A stretch of 64,000 nt of DNA from positions 357,296-421,295 of the forward strand of contig NZ_FMVC01000006.1 in the NCBI RefSeq assembly GCF_900101855.1, given 5' to 3'. The position numbers and the translations under genes were made by a program. This DNA comes from Flavobacterium anhuiense. GTDB lineage: Bacteria > Bacteroidota > Bacteroidia > Flavobacteriales > Flavobacteriaceae. Positions 25,569 through 33,690 of this stretch are shown piece after piece; positions within the stretch are counted from its first letter, which is position 1, and every line of letters starts with the position of its first letter. The notes under the pieces are model-generated. The model saw only the letters and a program-made list of their open reading frames with translations, had not been told where the DNA came from and made no database searches.

Positions 25569-26480
25569 TTATTTTATACAATTAATAAGCGTCTTTTCTA
25601 AATCAGTAAATTGAAACTCAAAACCGGTTTTTTGAATTTTCTCTGACGAAATACGCTGTCCCGTTAATACAGCTACGCTCATTTGTCCCAGCATAATCTT
25701 TAATACAAAAGGGGGAACTTTAGGCAACCATATACTATAATCATAGAGTTTAGCCAGAGTTTTAGAAAATCGGGCATTTGTTGTATTGTCTGTTATGCAG
25801 GCGTTGTATGGGCCTTCCAGTTTGGTATCTTCAATGCTTTTTAAATAAATCTGGCATAAATCTTCAATATGAATCCAAGGGAGATATTGTTTGCCAGAAC
25901 CCAAAACAGCGCCAAAACCAGATTTAAATGTGGGAATCATCTTTTTTAGAAAACCTTCGTTTTTGCCTAAAACGATACCAGTTCTAATTTTGACTGTTCG
26001 AATATGTAAAGAAGCGATTTTATCTGCGGCATTTTCCCATTTTTGGCAAGTAATGCCTAAAAAATCATCGGCTGGGGCAGTGGTTTCAGTACAAATATTA
26101 TGACTGGTTATAGCGCCATAAATTCCGATTCCTGAAGCAGAAACAAAGGCTTCTAGTTTTTTATTGTTTTTCTCTAAAATTGAATAAATCATTTCAACAG
26201 GTCTAACACGACTCTCTATAATGGCTCTTTTACGTCTTTTAGTCCACCTTTTTTCGACGATTCCTTCGCCAGCAAGATGAATAATGTAATCGGCATTTAG
26301 AATTGCATTTTTGTCAATATAGTTTTTTTTGATGTCCCATTTGTAATACGTAACTCTTGGAGTATCTTCTCTATCAAATCGGCTCAGGACAGACACAGAA
26401 AAACCTGCTTCGATCAGGACATCTGTCAAATGTTTTCCAATGAAACCACTTCCACCTGTTAATAGAACATTTTGAGCCAT
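25569..26480 (-). CDS. TIGR01777-family NAD-dependent epimerase
   Basis: A 303-residue extended SDR with the N-terminal Rossmann motif LTGGSGFIGKHL, IIHLAGEGIVEKRWT, SASGIGIYG, a C-terminal DUF1731-like segment (LPKVPPFVLKIMLGQM ... EKTLINCIK) and the typical length of this family. Substrate unknown. Homologs (COG1090) are frequent neighbours of B12-dependent light regulators in other bacteria, which I take as supporting context. Confidence 0.92.
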   Translation of the reverse strand: MAQNVLLTGGSGFIGKHLTDVLIEAGFSVSVLSRFDREDTPRVTYYKWDIKKNYIDKNAILNADYIIHLAGEGIVEKRWTKRRKRAIIESRVRPVEMIYSILEKNNKKLEAFVSASGIGIYGAITSHNICTETTAPADDFLGITCQKWENAADKIASLHIRTVKIRTGIVLGKNEGFLKKMIPTFKSGFGAVLGSGKQYLPWIHIEDLCQIYLKSIEDTKLEGPYNACITDNTTNARFSKTLAKLYDYSIWLPKVPPFVLKIMLGQMSVAVLTGQRISSEKIQKTGFEFQFTDLEKTLINCIK

Positions 26481-26578
26481 AATAGTTTATAATATATTTA
26501 ACAGTCTAACTTGTTTAAGGATTAGTAAAGATAATTAAACAATGTTTACCTTTATGGCAAATTCTAAATTTTAATAAG

Positions 26579-27238
26579 ATGGCGACTAAAAAAAAGGTAA
26601 TTACCAAAGATGATATCGTTTCAAAATATATGGAAGAAGTTCTGGAAAAAGGACAAAAGCCTAAATCGGTTTATCATTTTGCCAAAGAAAATGATTTTAC
26701 TGAAGCTGAATTTTATGCTTTTTTTGGAACATTAGAAGGTTTAGAAAAAGAAATATTCAGACTGTTTTTTGAAAATACAGTCACTCTTCTTCACAAGAAT
26801 GAAGAATATCAGGGATATGATATGAAGAATAAAATGCTGAGTTTTTATTTTACTTTCTTTGAAATCCTCACTGCCAATAGAAGTTATGTTTTGCAATCGC
26901 TTAAGATTGACAGAAATCCGCTTAAAAATTTAGTGCAGTTAACTACGCTACGAAATAGTTTTAAAGAATATGTTTCTGAAATCTTGACAGATGATTACAG
27001 ATTAGAACAGGAAAAGTTTCAGAAGTTTCAGGAAAAAGCCATTCAAGAATCGTCTTGGCTGCAATTAATGCTGACTATTAAATTCTGGATGGAAGATGAA
27101 TCTCCTGCTTTTGAAAAAACCGATATTTTTATTGAGAAGTCAGTTAATGCCTCATTTGAGTTGATGAATGTGGCGCCAATGAACCATCTGATAGATTTCG
27201 GAAAATTTTTGTTCAAAGAAAAAGTATATAGCAGATAA
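26579..27238 (+). CDS. TetR-like regulator
   Basis: The 219-residue all-helical protein has an N-terminal HTH-like region (IVSKYMEEVLEKGQKPKSVYHFAKENDFTEAEFYAFFGTLEGLEKEIF, about residues 12-60), with FY.FF.s.e.l in place of the usual TetR FYYHF. A TetR-type C-terminal ligand/dimer domain follows. Its stop overlaps the ATG of the ABC1 kinase by 1 nt (TAATG), so the two are translated together. Divergent from the epimerase gene. Confidence 0.8.
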   Translation: MATKKKVITKDDIVSKYMEEVLEKGQKPKSVYHFAKENDFTEAEFYAFFGTLEGLEKEIFRLFFENTVTLLHKNEEYQGYDMKNKMLSFYFTFFEILTANRSYVLQSLKIDRNPLKNLVQLTTLRNSFKEYVSEILTDDYRLEQEKFQKFQEKAIQESSWLQLMLTIKFWMEDESPAFEKTDIFIEKSVNASFELMNVAPMNHLIDFGKFLFKEKVYSR

Positions 27239-28542
27239 TGAAAACAATCGATTATATTCCGACCTCAAAAATAGAAAGAGCAGGAAAATTGGTTCAAACT
27301 GGGGCTAAAATTGGTGTAAACTACGTAAAACATTATGCCGAAAAGATAGTAAATCCCGATTTGACCAGAGATAAACTAAACGAAAATAATGCAGAAGATA
27401 TTTATGACGGACTAAAAAGCTTAAAAGGAAGTGCACTAAAAGTAGCACAGATGTTAAGCATGGATAAAAACTTTCTTCCGCAAGCTTATGTAGAAAAGTT
27501 CTCTTTATCTCAGTTTTCTGTTCCACCACTTTCTGCTCCGTTAGTTTTAAAAACTTTCAAAGGCAATTTTGGAAAAACGCCATATGAAATTTTTGACGAG
27601 TTCAATCCAAATTCTGTAAACGCAGCAAGTATTGGTCAGGTGCATTTGGCGAAGAAAGGAGATAAAAAGCTAGCCGTTAAAATTCAATATCCAGGTGTTG
27701 CCAATAGCATTTCGTCAGATTTGGCTTTGGTAAAACCAATTGCTATCAGAATGTTTAATCTGCAGGGGAAAGATTCTGACAAATACTTTAAAGAAGTTGA
27801 AGATAAACTGATTGAAGAAACCAACTATTTGTTGGAGTTAAAACAAAGCCAAGAAGTAGTTGACGCCTGCAGTAAAATTGAAAATATCACTTTTCCGAAT
27901 TACTATCCTGAGTTTTCGTCAGAGAAAATCATTACGATGGATTGGATGACGGGAATTCATCTTTCTGAATTTACAGCTACAAATAAAGATCAAGAAGCTG
28001 GCGACAAATTAGGTCAAGCACTTTGGGATTTTTATATGTATCAAATTCATGTTTTACGAAAAGTGCACGCAGATCCACATCCGGGAAATTTTTTGGTAGA
28101 TGATCAAAATAAATTGATTGCTTTGGATTTTGGTTGTATGAAACAGATTCCAGAAGATTTCTATACGCCGTATTTTGAATTGATTAATAAAAATGTCATT
28201 ACAGACGAAAAACTTTTCAATCAAAAATTATTCGAATTAGAGATTCTTAGAACAGATGATACACCAGCAGAAATTGAATATTTTACCGAAATGTTTCATG
28301 ATTTGCTGTCGCTTTTTACAAAGCCTTTCCAAAACGAAACTTTCGATTTTGCCGATGAGGAATTCTTCAACGCGATTGCCCAATTAGGAAAACGTTTCTC
28401 AGAAGATACAAACTTGAAAAAAATGAATGGGAATCGAGGCTCAAAACATTTTATTTACATGAACCGTACTTTCTTTGGTTTGTACAATTTAATGTTTGAT
28501 TTGAAAGCCAAGATTGTGGTTGATAACTATTTGAAATACTAG
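27238..28542 (+). CDS. ABC1/UbiB-type atypical kinase
   Basis: The 434-residue protein has the hallmarks of the AarF/ABC1/UbiB family: KGSALKVAQMLSMD (a KxGQ-like N-terminal motif, here with Val-Ala in place of Gly), AASIGQVHLAKK, KIQYPGV, HADPHPGNFLV (catalytic loop) and ALDFGCMKQ (metal-binding DFG). Family members act as ATPases in isoprenoid or quinone lipid handling. The fused start with the TetR-like gene suggests a regulated pair, perhaps with the carotenoid genes; that is inference. Confidence 0.93.
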   Translation: MKTIDYIPTSKIERAGKLVQTGAKIGVNYVKHYAEKIVNPDLTRDKLNENNAEDIYDGLKSLKGSALKVAQMLSMDKNFLPQAYVEKFSLSQFSVPPLSAPLVLKTFKGNFGKTPYEIFDEFNPNSVNAASIGQVHLAKKGDKKLAVKIQYPGVANSISSDLALVKPIAIRMFNLQGKDSDKYFKEVEDKLIEETNYLLELKQSQEVVDACSKIENITFPNYYPEFSSEKIITMDWMTGIHLSEFTATNKDQEAGDKLGQALWDFYMYQIHVLRKVHADPHPGNFLVDDQNKLIALDFGCMKQIPEDFYTPYFELINKNVITDEKLFNQKLFELEILRTDDTPAEIEYFTEMFHDLLSLFTKPFQNETFDFADEEFFNAIAQLGKRFSEDTNLKKMNGNRGSKHFIYMNRTFFGLYNLMFDLKAKIVVDNYLKY

Positions 28543-28574
28543 AAGTTTAGAAATTCCAATTTTATATGCATAGG

Positions 28575-28612
28575 CCTTTGTTAAAGTTTCAAGCTTTGAC
28601 AAAGGTTTTTTT
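28575..28612 (+). terminator. terminator after the ABC1 kinase gene
   Basis: CCTTTGTTAAAG and CTTTGACAAAGG form a stem followed by a T-run. Confidence 0.85.
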
Positions 28613-28619
28613 AGTTTAG

Positions 28620-28723
28620 TTTGTCATCCTGAGGAACGAAGGATCACACTTGCAAATCGACAAAAGTTGGCGACATTCTGTGCGGAGTTTCTAGTGTGAT
28701 CCTTCGTTCCTCAGGATGACAAA
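28620..28723. repeat. 31-bp perfect inverted repeat between convergent genes
   Basis: The arms 28620-28650 and 28693-28723 are exact reverse complements (31 of 31), with a 42-nt loop; each contains CATCCTGAGGAACGAAGG. The perfect arms suggest a recent or maintained dispersed element. It has no ORF. It can fold on both strands and may act as a terminator or REP-like element. Confidence 0.9.
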
Positions 28724-28757
28724 AATGAGTATAAATCTAAAACCTAAAACAAAAACT

Positions 28758-30053
28758 TTACTTCAAAATCCCAGCCTTGTAAGTCGCAATTGCTCGATCT
28801 CTAGCAAAGGCATGATCAATCATTGGTTCATTATAGCCAAAATCAAATTCTGGAATCCATTTACGGATATATTCTCCTTTTGGGTCAAATTTCTGCTGCT
28901 GAATTTCGGGATTAAAAACTCGGAAATAAGGAGCAGCATCACAACCAGTTCCTGCAGCCCATTGCCAGTTTCCTACGTTTGAAGCCAGTTCAAAATCTAA
29001 AAGTTTTTCGGCAAAATAAGCTTCGCCCCATCGCCAATCGACAAGCAAATGTTTGCATAAAAAGCTCGCTACAACCATTCGAACGCGATTATGCATATAG
29101 CCCGTTTCGTTTAACTGACGCATTCCAGCATCAACCATTGGATAACCTGTTTCTCCAGCACACCAACGTTTGAAATCATCTTCGTTATTTCGCCATTGAA
29201 TTCCGTCGTAATTGGATTTGAAATTATGATTTACGCAATTCGGAAAGCTAAACAAAATCTGAATAAAGAATTCTCTCCAGATGAGTTCGCTTAAAAAAGT
29301 CTGATTTTTTCGGTTTGCCCAGTTTACCAATTTGCGAATACTCACAGTTCCAAAACGTAAATGCGGAGAAAGATAAGAAGTGCTGTCTATAGCGGGAAAA
29401 TCTCGTGTTTCTTTATACTGGGCAATTTGTGTTAAGTTGTGCGGCTTGACTTTTATATCGCTTCTTTCAAAACCAATTTCGGCTAAATCAGGAAAAGTAA
29501 ATTTATTTTTTGCGAAATTGCTGTGAAACGGAACAGAGTCATATTCCGTAGTCGAGCCTAAAAAATGGTATTTCTCCAACCATTTATTCTTATATGGAGT
29601 GTAAACCGTATATGGGTTTCCATCTGCTTTTGTGATTTCTTTTTCCTCAAAAATAACATGATCTTTATAAAAGAAAGTTTCAATGTTGTTTTCTTTTAAT
29701 AAAGCAGTTATCGCTGTGTCGCGTTTGATGGCAAAAGGTTCATAATCTTTGTTAAAGAAAACCGATTGAATATCAAATTCTTCCGTAAGTGATTTCCAAA
29801 CGTCTTTTGTTTTCCCTTTTTTTATTAAGATAGAAGAATCGAGTTTATTTAATTCTGAATTTACATTTTGGAGTGAATCATAAATAAAAGTCACTCGAGC
29901 GTCATTTTTCGGCAGACGGTCCAAAATATCATCGTCAAAGATAAAAAGAGGAACGACAGGAAAATTAGACTGTAAAGCATGAAATAATCCTGTGTTGTCT
30001 TCTAAACGCAAATCACGTCTAAACCAAAATAAAGTAACTTTTTGTTTTGTCAT
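28758..30053 (-). CDS. phrB: FAD-dependent deoxyribodipyrimidine photolyase
   Basis: A 431-residue cryptochrome/photolyase family member. The N-terminal alpha/beta antenna domain starts VTLFWFRRDLRLEDNTGL. The FAD-binding C-terminal half has LSPHLRFGTVSIRKL, GETGYPMVDAGMRQL, NRVRMVVASFL and WQWAAGTGCDAAPYFRVFNP, which fit a class I CPD photolyase. It uses blue light to split pyrimidine dimers. It is the last gene on the - strand after the carotenoid genes and the SRPBCC gene, consistent with a light-protection regulon. Confidence 0.94.
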   Translation of the reverse strand: MTKQKVTLFWFRRDLRLEDNTGLFHALQSNFPVVPLFIFDDDILDRLPKNDARVTFIYDSLQNVNSELNKLDSSILIKKGKTKDVWKSLTEEFDIQSVFFNKDYEPFAIKRDTAITALLKENNIETFFYKDHVIFEEKEITKADGNPYTVYTPYKNKWLEKYHFLGSTTEYDSVPFHSNFAKNKFTFPDLAEIGFERSDIKVKPHNLTQIAQYKETRDFPAIDSTSYLSPHLRFGTVSIRKLVNWANRKNQTFLSELIWREFFIQILFSFPNCVNHNFKSNYDGIQWRNNEDDFKRWCAGETGYPMVDAGMRQLNETGYMHNRVRMVVASFLCKHLLVDWRWGEAYFAEKLLDFELASNVGNWQWAAGTGCDAAPYFRVFNPEIQQQKFDPKGEYIRKWIPEFDFGYNEPMIDHAFARDRAIATYKAGILK

Positions 30054-30105
30054 TGGTTTGTCTTAATAAAAATAATTTTAAAGGTTTTTATTTCGAATCA
30101 AATAG

Positions 30106-30186
30106 CTCGGAAAGGCGCAAAGTCACAAAGCAATTTTTCTCTTAAGCCTTTGTGAAAAAAAATTGCGACTTAGCGTCTTTGCGAGA
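30106..30186. repeat. imperfect inverted repeat, possible relic element
   Basis: CTCGGAAAGGCGCAAAGTCAC near 30106 and TGCGACTTAGCGTCTTTGCGAG near 30165 pair imperfectly across a short AT-rich centre. The unit is about 80 bp, lies between the SRPBCC and photolyase genes, and has no ORF. Confidence 0.55.
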
Positions 30187-30202
30187 TTAAAAAAACTGCG
30201 AT

Positions 30203-30670
30203 TTATTTTTTAGAATTAAATAATTCTTCGATTTTATTAAATCTATAATCGAAAATCCTTTTCAGTTTGTTTTTTACAACTAATTGATTCATGATTCTGC
30301 CTAGAATTCCAAGTGGGAGAGCATAATGAACTATGTCAGTCATTTTTGTTCCGCCATCTGGTGTTGGCTCAAAGAAATGTTTATGATGCCACAATTTGTA
30401 AGGCCCAAATTGCTGAATGTCTACAAAATACTCGTTTTCTTTGCAAGCCGTAATTTCGGTAACCCAAGACATTTTGATTCCGAAAAGGGGTTTTAAGGTG
30501 TAAGTGATAATTTGTCCATGATACATGCGTTTGCCGTCATAATCCTGAATTTGGAAATTCATATTATCAAGCGTAATGGTTTGCAAGTTTTTTGGATCGG
30601 AAAAAAAATCCCAACAGTTTTCTACACTTGCATTGATATGCTGTACGGTTACTATCTTGTGTAATTTCAT
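30203..30670 (-). CDS. SRPBCC-family (START-like) ligand-binding protein
   Basis: The 155-residue protein starts at MKLHKIVTVQHINAS (ATG 30670; the upstream extension overlaps the crtZ end). It has the helix-grip pattern of the SRPBCC superfamily: CWDFFSDPKNLQTIT, MYHGQIITYTLKPLFG, WVTEI, LWHHKHFFEPTPDGGTKMTD and a long C-terminal helix. Members of this subgroup are often called cell-division inhibitors without evidence. It lies between crtZ and photolyase on the same strand, an arrangement seen in light-regulated clusters. Ligand unknown. Confidence 0.88.
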   Translation of the reverse strand: MKLHKIVTVQHINASVENCWDFFSDPKNLQTITLDNMNFQIQDYDGKRMYHGQIITYTLKPLFGIKMSWVTEITACKENEYFVDIQQFGPYKLWHHKHFFEPTPDGGTKMTDIVHYALPLGILGRIMNQLVVKNKLKRIFDYRFNKIEELFNSKK

Positions 30671-30712
30671 AATCACAAATCTTTCTTGAAACACTAACGT
30701 GTTCAAATAATG

Positions 30713-31153
30713 CTACATTTTATAATATTTAAAGGGAACGAATAGCATTCCAAAACATTCTCCTTTTTCTTTGCCTAAATGTTTGTGGTGTATTTTATGC
30801 GCTTTTCTAAGTCCGATGAGGTATTTGTTTTTAGTGTTTTTAAACCATTTAAAACGTTGATGGATTAATACATCATGAATTAGAAAATAACAGACTCCAT
30901 AAAGTGTGATTCCGCAGGCTATAAAAAACAAATAATTGAATCCGCCCTGAACTCCAAAATAAAATAAGACAATGCTCGGAATGGCAAATATGACAAAGAA
31001 AATATCGTTGCGTTCAAAAGTATCTTCATATTTCGGCTGATGATGATCGGCATGAAAATACCACATAAAACCATGCATCACATATTTATGAGTTAGCCAA
31101 GTAACACATTCCATGAACAGAAAAACGCTTAAAAAGATTAAAAAAGAAATCAT
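30713..31153 (-). CDS. crtZ: beta-carotene hydroxylase
   Basis: A 146-residue membrane di-iron hydroxylase of the CrtZ type. The His clusters are HKYVMHG, HADHH, HDVLIHQR and HKIHHK, the expected metal ligands. There are about four membrane helices. It adds 3-hydroxyls to beta-ionone rings, turning beta-carotene to zeaxanthin. No lycopene cyclase gene is in the window, so the cyclisation step must be encoded elsewhere. Confidence 0.94.
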   Translation of the reverse strand: MISFLIFLSVFLFMECVTWLTHKYVMHGFMWYFHADHHQPKYEDTFERNDIFFVIFAIPSIVLFYFGVQGGFNYLFFIACGITLYGVCYFLIHDVLIHQRFKWFKNTKNKYLIGLRKAHKIHHKHLGKEKGECFGMLFVPFKYYKM

Positions 31154-31274
31154 TTTTATTAATGTTGATGTTTTAAAATTATCGTTTTATTGTTTTTGAG
31201 TTTAGCTTTGAATTATAAAAGATTGACTCAAAAAGATTGACTATTTTGGTTTTAAGTCTGCGATTCTCTCAATC

Positions 31275-31302
31275 TTGTCATTTCTCCTAGTCGAAATGAC
31301 AA
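31275..31302. repeat. palindromic hairpin in the crtB-crtZ spacer
   Basis: A 10-bp perfect stem TTGTCATTTC / GAAATGACAA with an 8-nt loop. It resembles the dispersed GTCATTTC-type palindromes of flavobacterial spacers. It could attenuate transcription between crtB and crtZ. Confidence 0.7.
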
Positions 31303-31341
31303 ACTGTTGGCTTTTATTGAGAACTCGATAACTGAATAAGA

Positions 31342-32181
31342 TTACACAAGTTTCAATTTATAAGTCACAAAAGACTGCGCTAATAGTCCTGCTTTTGTAT
31401 AATTAGAAACTCGAATTCTAGAATTTCCAATTTCGTAATAAGGCGTATTTTTTAGCTTTTTCAATAATTTTTTATAATAAACATAAGCCGTATAAACACC
31501 GAATTTTGCTTCAATAGGCAGTTTTACAATTCCCTGATAAGCAATTCTGAAATCTTCTTCAATTTCTTTAATGATTTGTGTTTTAGAGTCTTCTGTGAAA
31601 TTATTCAGATTTACACCTGGGAAATAAGTTCTATTCAGGATGGTACTGTCATCTTTTAAATCTCTCAGGAAATTTACTTTCTGAAAAGCCGAACCTAAAC
31701 GCATAGCTTCATTTTTCAATTGTTCGTATTTGTGCTCTTTTCCAGAAACAAAAACTTTCAAGCACATGAGTCCAACGACATCTGCAGAGCCGTAAATATA
31801 ATCTATATATTCAGCTTGTGTTTGATAATTGGATTTGATCAAATCCATTTTCATGCTTTTTAAAAACGCCTGAACCAAATCATCAGTAATATTATATTCT
31901 TTTACAGTCTGCTGAAACGAATTTAAAATAGGATTTAAACTGATGCCTAATTGCATTGCTTTATAATATTCTTTTTCAAAATCTTCAATGAGATATTCTT
32001 TTTCATAATCATGAAAAGAATCTACAATTTCGTCAGCAAAACGAACAAATCCGTAAATACTGTAAATAGCATCACGAATGCTTGGCGAAAGCATTTTAAC
32101 AGCAAGCGAAAAGGAGGTGCTGTAATTTTTGGTAACCAATTTGCTGCATTTGAAAGAAACGGCGTCAAATAGTGATTTCAT
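31342..32181 (-). CDS. crtB: phytoene synthase
   Basis: The 279-residue squalene/phytoene synthase family enzyme shows YGFVRFADEIVDS (first DxxxD metal site), YIYGSADVVGLMCLKVF, and the second Asp-rich site LRDLKDD. It condenses two GGPP molecules to phytoene. It begins 3 nt after crtI, so the two are one transcript. Length is normal. Confidence 0.96.
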   Translation of the reverse strand: MKSLFDAVSFKCSKLVTKNYSTSFSLAVKMLSPSIRDAIYSIYGFVRFADEIVDSFHDYEKEYLIEDFEKEYYKAMQLGISLNPILNSFQQTVKEYNITDDLVQAFLKSMKMDLIKSNYQTQAEYIDYIYGSADVVGLMCLKVFVSGKEHKYEQLKNEAMRLGSAFQKVNFLRDLKDDSTILNRTYFPGVNLNNFTEDSKTQIIKEIEEDFRIAYQGIVKLPIEAKFGVYTAYVYYKKLLKKLKNTPYYEIGNSRIRVSNYTKAGLLAQSFVTYKLKLV

Positions 32182-32184
32182 TTT

Positions 32185-33651
32185 TTAAGATCTAAAAGAT
32201 TTTTGAATTAATTCAGCTGCTAGTTTTCCTGAAATTAAAGCAGGCGGAACACCTGGACCAGGAACAGTTAACTGTCCTGTAAAATATAGATTCTTGACTT
32301 TTTTGCTTTTTAATTTTGGTCTTAGAAAAGCAGTTTGTAATAGAGTATTGGCCATTCCGTAAGCATTTCCTTTATAAGCGTTATAGTCGTTTACAAAGTC
32401 ATTTTTGCAGAATGATTTCTTAAAGATAATGTTATTTTTAATTTTTTGCTGGGTAAGTTCCTCAAAACGAGTAATTATTCTCTCAAAATATTCTTCTCGT
32501 AGTGCTTCGTTATCTTCAATTCCAGGTGCAAGCGGAATTAAAAAAAATCCAGATTCCATTCCGTCTGGCGCTGCAGTTTTATCTGTTTTTGATGGAAAGT
32601 TAGCGTAGAATAAAGGTTCTTCTGGCCACTTTGGCTGATCGTAAATATCTGCTGCATGCTGATTGAAATCGACATCAAAAAATAAAGCATGATGCGAAAT
32701 GTTTTCTAATTTTTTATCGAAACCTACAAAAAATAGGAGTGAGGATGGAGCAAAAACTCTGTTTTCCCAATATTTTTCGGAATACATTCTGTGTTCCTTT
32801 TCGAGTAATGTTTCAGAATGATGATAATCAGCTCCGCTAAGAACAACATCAGATTTTATGACTTTACCATCAATGACGATTCCAGTTGCTGTTTTATTCT
32901 CAACAATTATTTTTTCAATTGATGAATTGGTTTGGATGGTAACGCCAAGTTCCAAAGCGAGTTTTTCGATTCCTCGAATAACATCAAACATTCCAGTTTT
33001 AGGATGCCAAGTCCCTAAGCCGAAATCGGCATAATTCATAAAATTGTAAAATGAAGGCGTTTTACTCGGTTTTGCTCCAAGAAATAAAACGGGAAATTCG
33101 AGAATCTGAATTAATCTTTCATTTTTGAAAGTTTTTCGAATATTGGCGCTTACATTCTTGAAAAACTGATTCAGTTTTAATGCTGTTTCTTTTGTGATTA
33201 ATTCAAGCGGAGAAATTCCCGGACGATAAACCAAATCCTTTATGGCAATGTCATAATTGCTTTTGGCTTGATCAATAAAATTTTGCAGCTTTTCGCCGCT
33301 TCCTTTTTCTATGGTTTCAAAAGTATATTTTATTTCTTCCAAATTATCATAGATGCTTATAAAATCATTGATTCCGAAATAAACCCTATAGGCTGGATTT
33401 AATTTTATGAGTTCGTAATAATCAGAAGGTTTTTTATTGAAATCCTGAAAAAAGCGTTCAAAGACATCTGGCATCCAATACCAGCTTGGCCCCATATCAA
33501 AAGTGAAACCCTTTGCTTTAAACTGTCTTGCGCGCCCGCCAATTGTACTGTTTTTTTCGTAAACAGTAACCTTGTTTCCTTGTTGGGCAAGGTAACAAGC
33601 GGCTGCTAAAGAGGAGAAGCCTGATCCTATTATTTGAATTGTTTTTCTCAT
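32185..33651 (-). CDS. crtI: phytoene desaturase
   Basis: A 488-residue FAD-dependent desaturase. The N-terminal dinucleotide motif is IIGSGFSSLAAACYLAQQG, then EKNSTIGGRARQF, and the C-terminal family signature is LYFTGQLTVPGPGVPPALISGKLAAELI. It converts phytoene to lycopene (or neurosporene). First gene of crtI-crtB, 39 nt after the stop of the B12-binding MerR regulator gene. Confidence 0.96.
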   Translation of the reverse strand: MRKTIQIIGSGFSSLAAACYLAQQGNKVTVYEKNSTIGGRARQFKAKGFTFDMGPSWYWMPDVFERFFQDFNKKPSDYYELIKLNPAYRVYFGINDFISIYDNLEEIKYTFETIEKGSGEKLQNFIDQAKSNYDIAIKDLVYRPGISPLELITKETALKLNQFFKNVSANIRKTFKNERLIQILEFPVLFLGAKPSKTPSFYNFMNYADFGLGTWHPKTGMFDVIRGIEKLALELGVTIQTNSSIEKIIVENKTATGIVIDGKVIKSDVVLSGADYHHSETLLEKEHRMYSEKYWENRVFAPSSLLFFVGFDKKLENISHHALFFDVDFNQHAADIYDQPKWPEEPLFYANFPSKTDKTAAPDGMESGFFLIPLAPGIEDNEALREEYFERIITRFEELTQQKIKNNIIFKKSFCKNDFVNDYNAYKGNAYGMANTLLQTAFLRPKLKSKKVKNLYFTGQLTVPGPGVPPALISGKLAAELIQKSFRS

Positions 33652-33667
33652 TTGTTTAACAAATATA
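33650..33667 (-). promoter_or_regulatory. putative crtI promoter box and operator palindrome
   Basis: ATTTGTT-T-AACAAAT (33650-33664) is a perfect 7-bp palindrome overlapping the crtI start codon. It also contributes to a -7 box TATATTTG (minus strand, 33660-33667). The same minus-strand word TTAYATTTGTTRA recurs before the MerR-type gene, which suggests a shared site for the regulator. The leader would be very short. No experimental support. Confidence 0.4.
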
Positions 33668-33690
33668 AGAAAAACTTAAACAAAAATAAA

